Below, in pieces: positions 5,219-5,458 of a stretch of 5,458 bases of DNA. The DNA comes from Halieaceae bacterium (GTDB taxonomy: Bacteria > Pseudomonadota > Gammaproteobacteria > Pseudomonadales > Halieaceae), in contig WTHO01000184.1 of assembly GCA_011523115.1 (NCBI GenBank), positions 1 to 5,458 of the forward strand, in the 5' to 3' direction. The notes beneath the pieces were generated by a model. The model made no database searches and was not told the DNA's origin. It saw nothing but the letters and a program-made list of their open reading frames with translations. The position numbers and the translations under genes are program-made. Position 1 is the stretch's first letter. Every line of letters starts with the position of its first letter.

Positions 5219-5458
5219 ATGCCAGACACCTTCATTTGTGCCTACGAACTGAGTGGCGATGGACACGGCACACCGATCGATGAGAGCGCGCTTAGCGCTC
5301 AGCCGCCGCGGGACGTGCCGGTCTGGGTTCACCTCAGCGCCCGATCAACAGCGGCACGATAATGGCTGGAGACGAACGCCAACCTGCCTGACGAGACCGT
5401 TGCCGATGCCCTGCTAGCCGAGGACACTCGGCCTCGCCTGATGAGTCAGGCTGACGGT
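5219..5458 (+). pseudogene. zntB: ZntB/CorA-like metal transporter gene, 5' part, broken by an in-frame TAA
   Basis: The reading frame from ATG at 5219 encodes 47 residues (MPDTFICAYELSGDGHG onward, with PVWVHLS at 34-40), then meets TAA at 5360-5362. It continues open in the same frame to the window edge as WLETNANLPDETVADALLAE followed by DTRPRLM. Joined across the stop, the two halves read like the cytoplasmic N-terminal domain of ZntB-type CorA proteins: W-V-H-L, then W-L, then DALLAEDTRPR. In E. coli ZntB, recalled from memory, the residue before that W-L is Gln (SAQWL), so a single CAA-to-TAA change would explain the stop. The membrane helices and the family's GxN motif would lie outside the window. 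The start has only a weak ribosome site. The gene may be a true pseudogene, carry a sequencing error, or restart at a later ATG such as 5440. ZntB proteins transport zinc across the inner membrane. Confidence 0.7.

Noticed and set aside
5071..5283. Plus-strand 70-codon frame overlapping the start of the ZntB-like gene
   Set aside because: It has no domain, no ribosome site and composition typical of a shifted frame; the ZntB-like frame overlapping it shows family conservation instead.

Overview
The window looks like chromosomal DNA from a marine-type gammaproteobacterium, plausibly of the Halieaceae/OM60 kind. I base this on a regulator that closely resembles enterobacterial Lrp, on the ACAD10/11-like acyl-CoA dehydrogenase beside a MaoC hydratase, and on GC-rich coding sequence with strong Shine-Dalgarno sites. 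The lineage is an inference; no rRNA or other marker gene is present.

Layout, left to right. (1) Positions 1-1398, minus strand: a two-gene fatty-acyl-CoA module, with an acyl-CoA dehydrogenase (1398 to 148) followed after 29 bp by the first 39 codons of a MaoC-family hydratase that runs off the left edge. (2) Positions 1399-1781: a 383-bp gap with no supportable gene. It holds an inverted repeat near the dehydrogenase start and a block of degenerate 14-bp tandem repeats. (3) Positions 1782-2261, minus strand: an Lrp-type transcription factor with a GTG start. (4) Positions 2262-2467: a divergent, very AT-rich control region with two palindromes. (5) Positions 2468-3607, plus strand: alanine dehydrogenase (ald) with all canonical catalytic residues. 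(6) Positions 3711-5057, plus strand: a group II PLP-dependent amino acid decarboxylase of unknown substrate. (7) Positions 5219-5458, plus strand: the start of a ZntB/CorA-like metal transporter gene, interrupted by an in-frame TAA after 47 codons and cut by the right edge.

How the genes may work together. The divergent lrp/ald pair is a classic local regulator-target arrangement: an Lrp-type protein sensing an amino acid probably controls ald, which oxidatively deaminates L-alanine to pyruvate, ammonium and NADH. The decarboxylase downstream lies on the same strand and could belong to amino acid catabolism too, but a candidate terminator and a 103-bp gap leave co-transcription open. The acyl-CoA module is a separate catabolic unit.

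I found no mobile element, CRISPR array, RNA gene or clear new multi-gene system. The points most worth a second look are the nonsense codon in the ZntB-like gene, the 14-bp repeat block, the palindromes in the lrp-ald control region, and the decarboxylase of unknown substrate beside ald.
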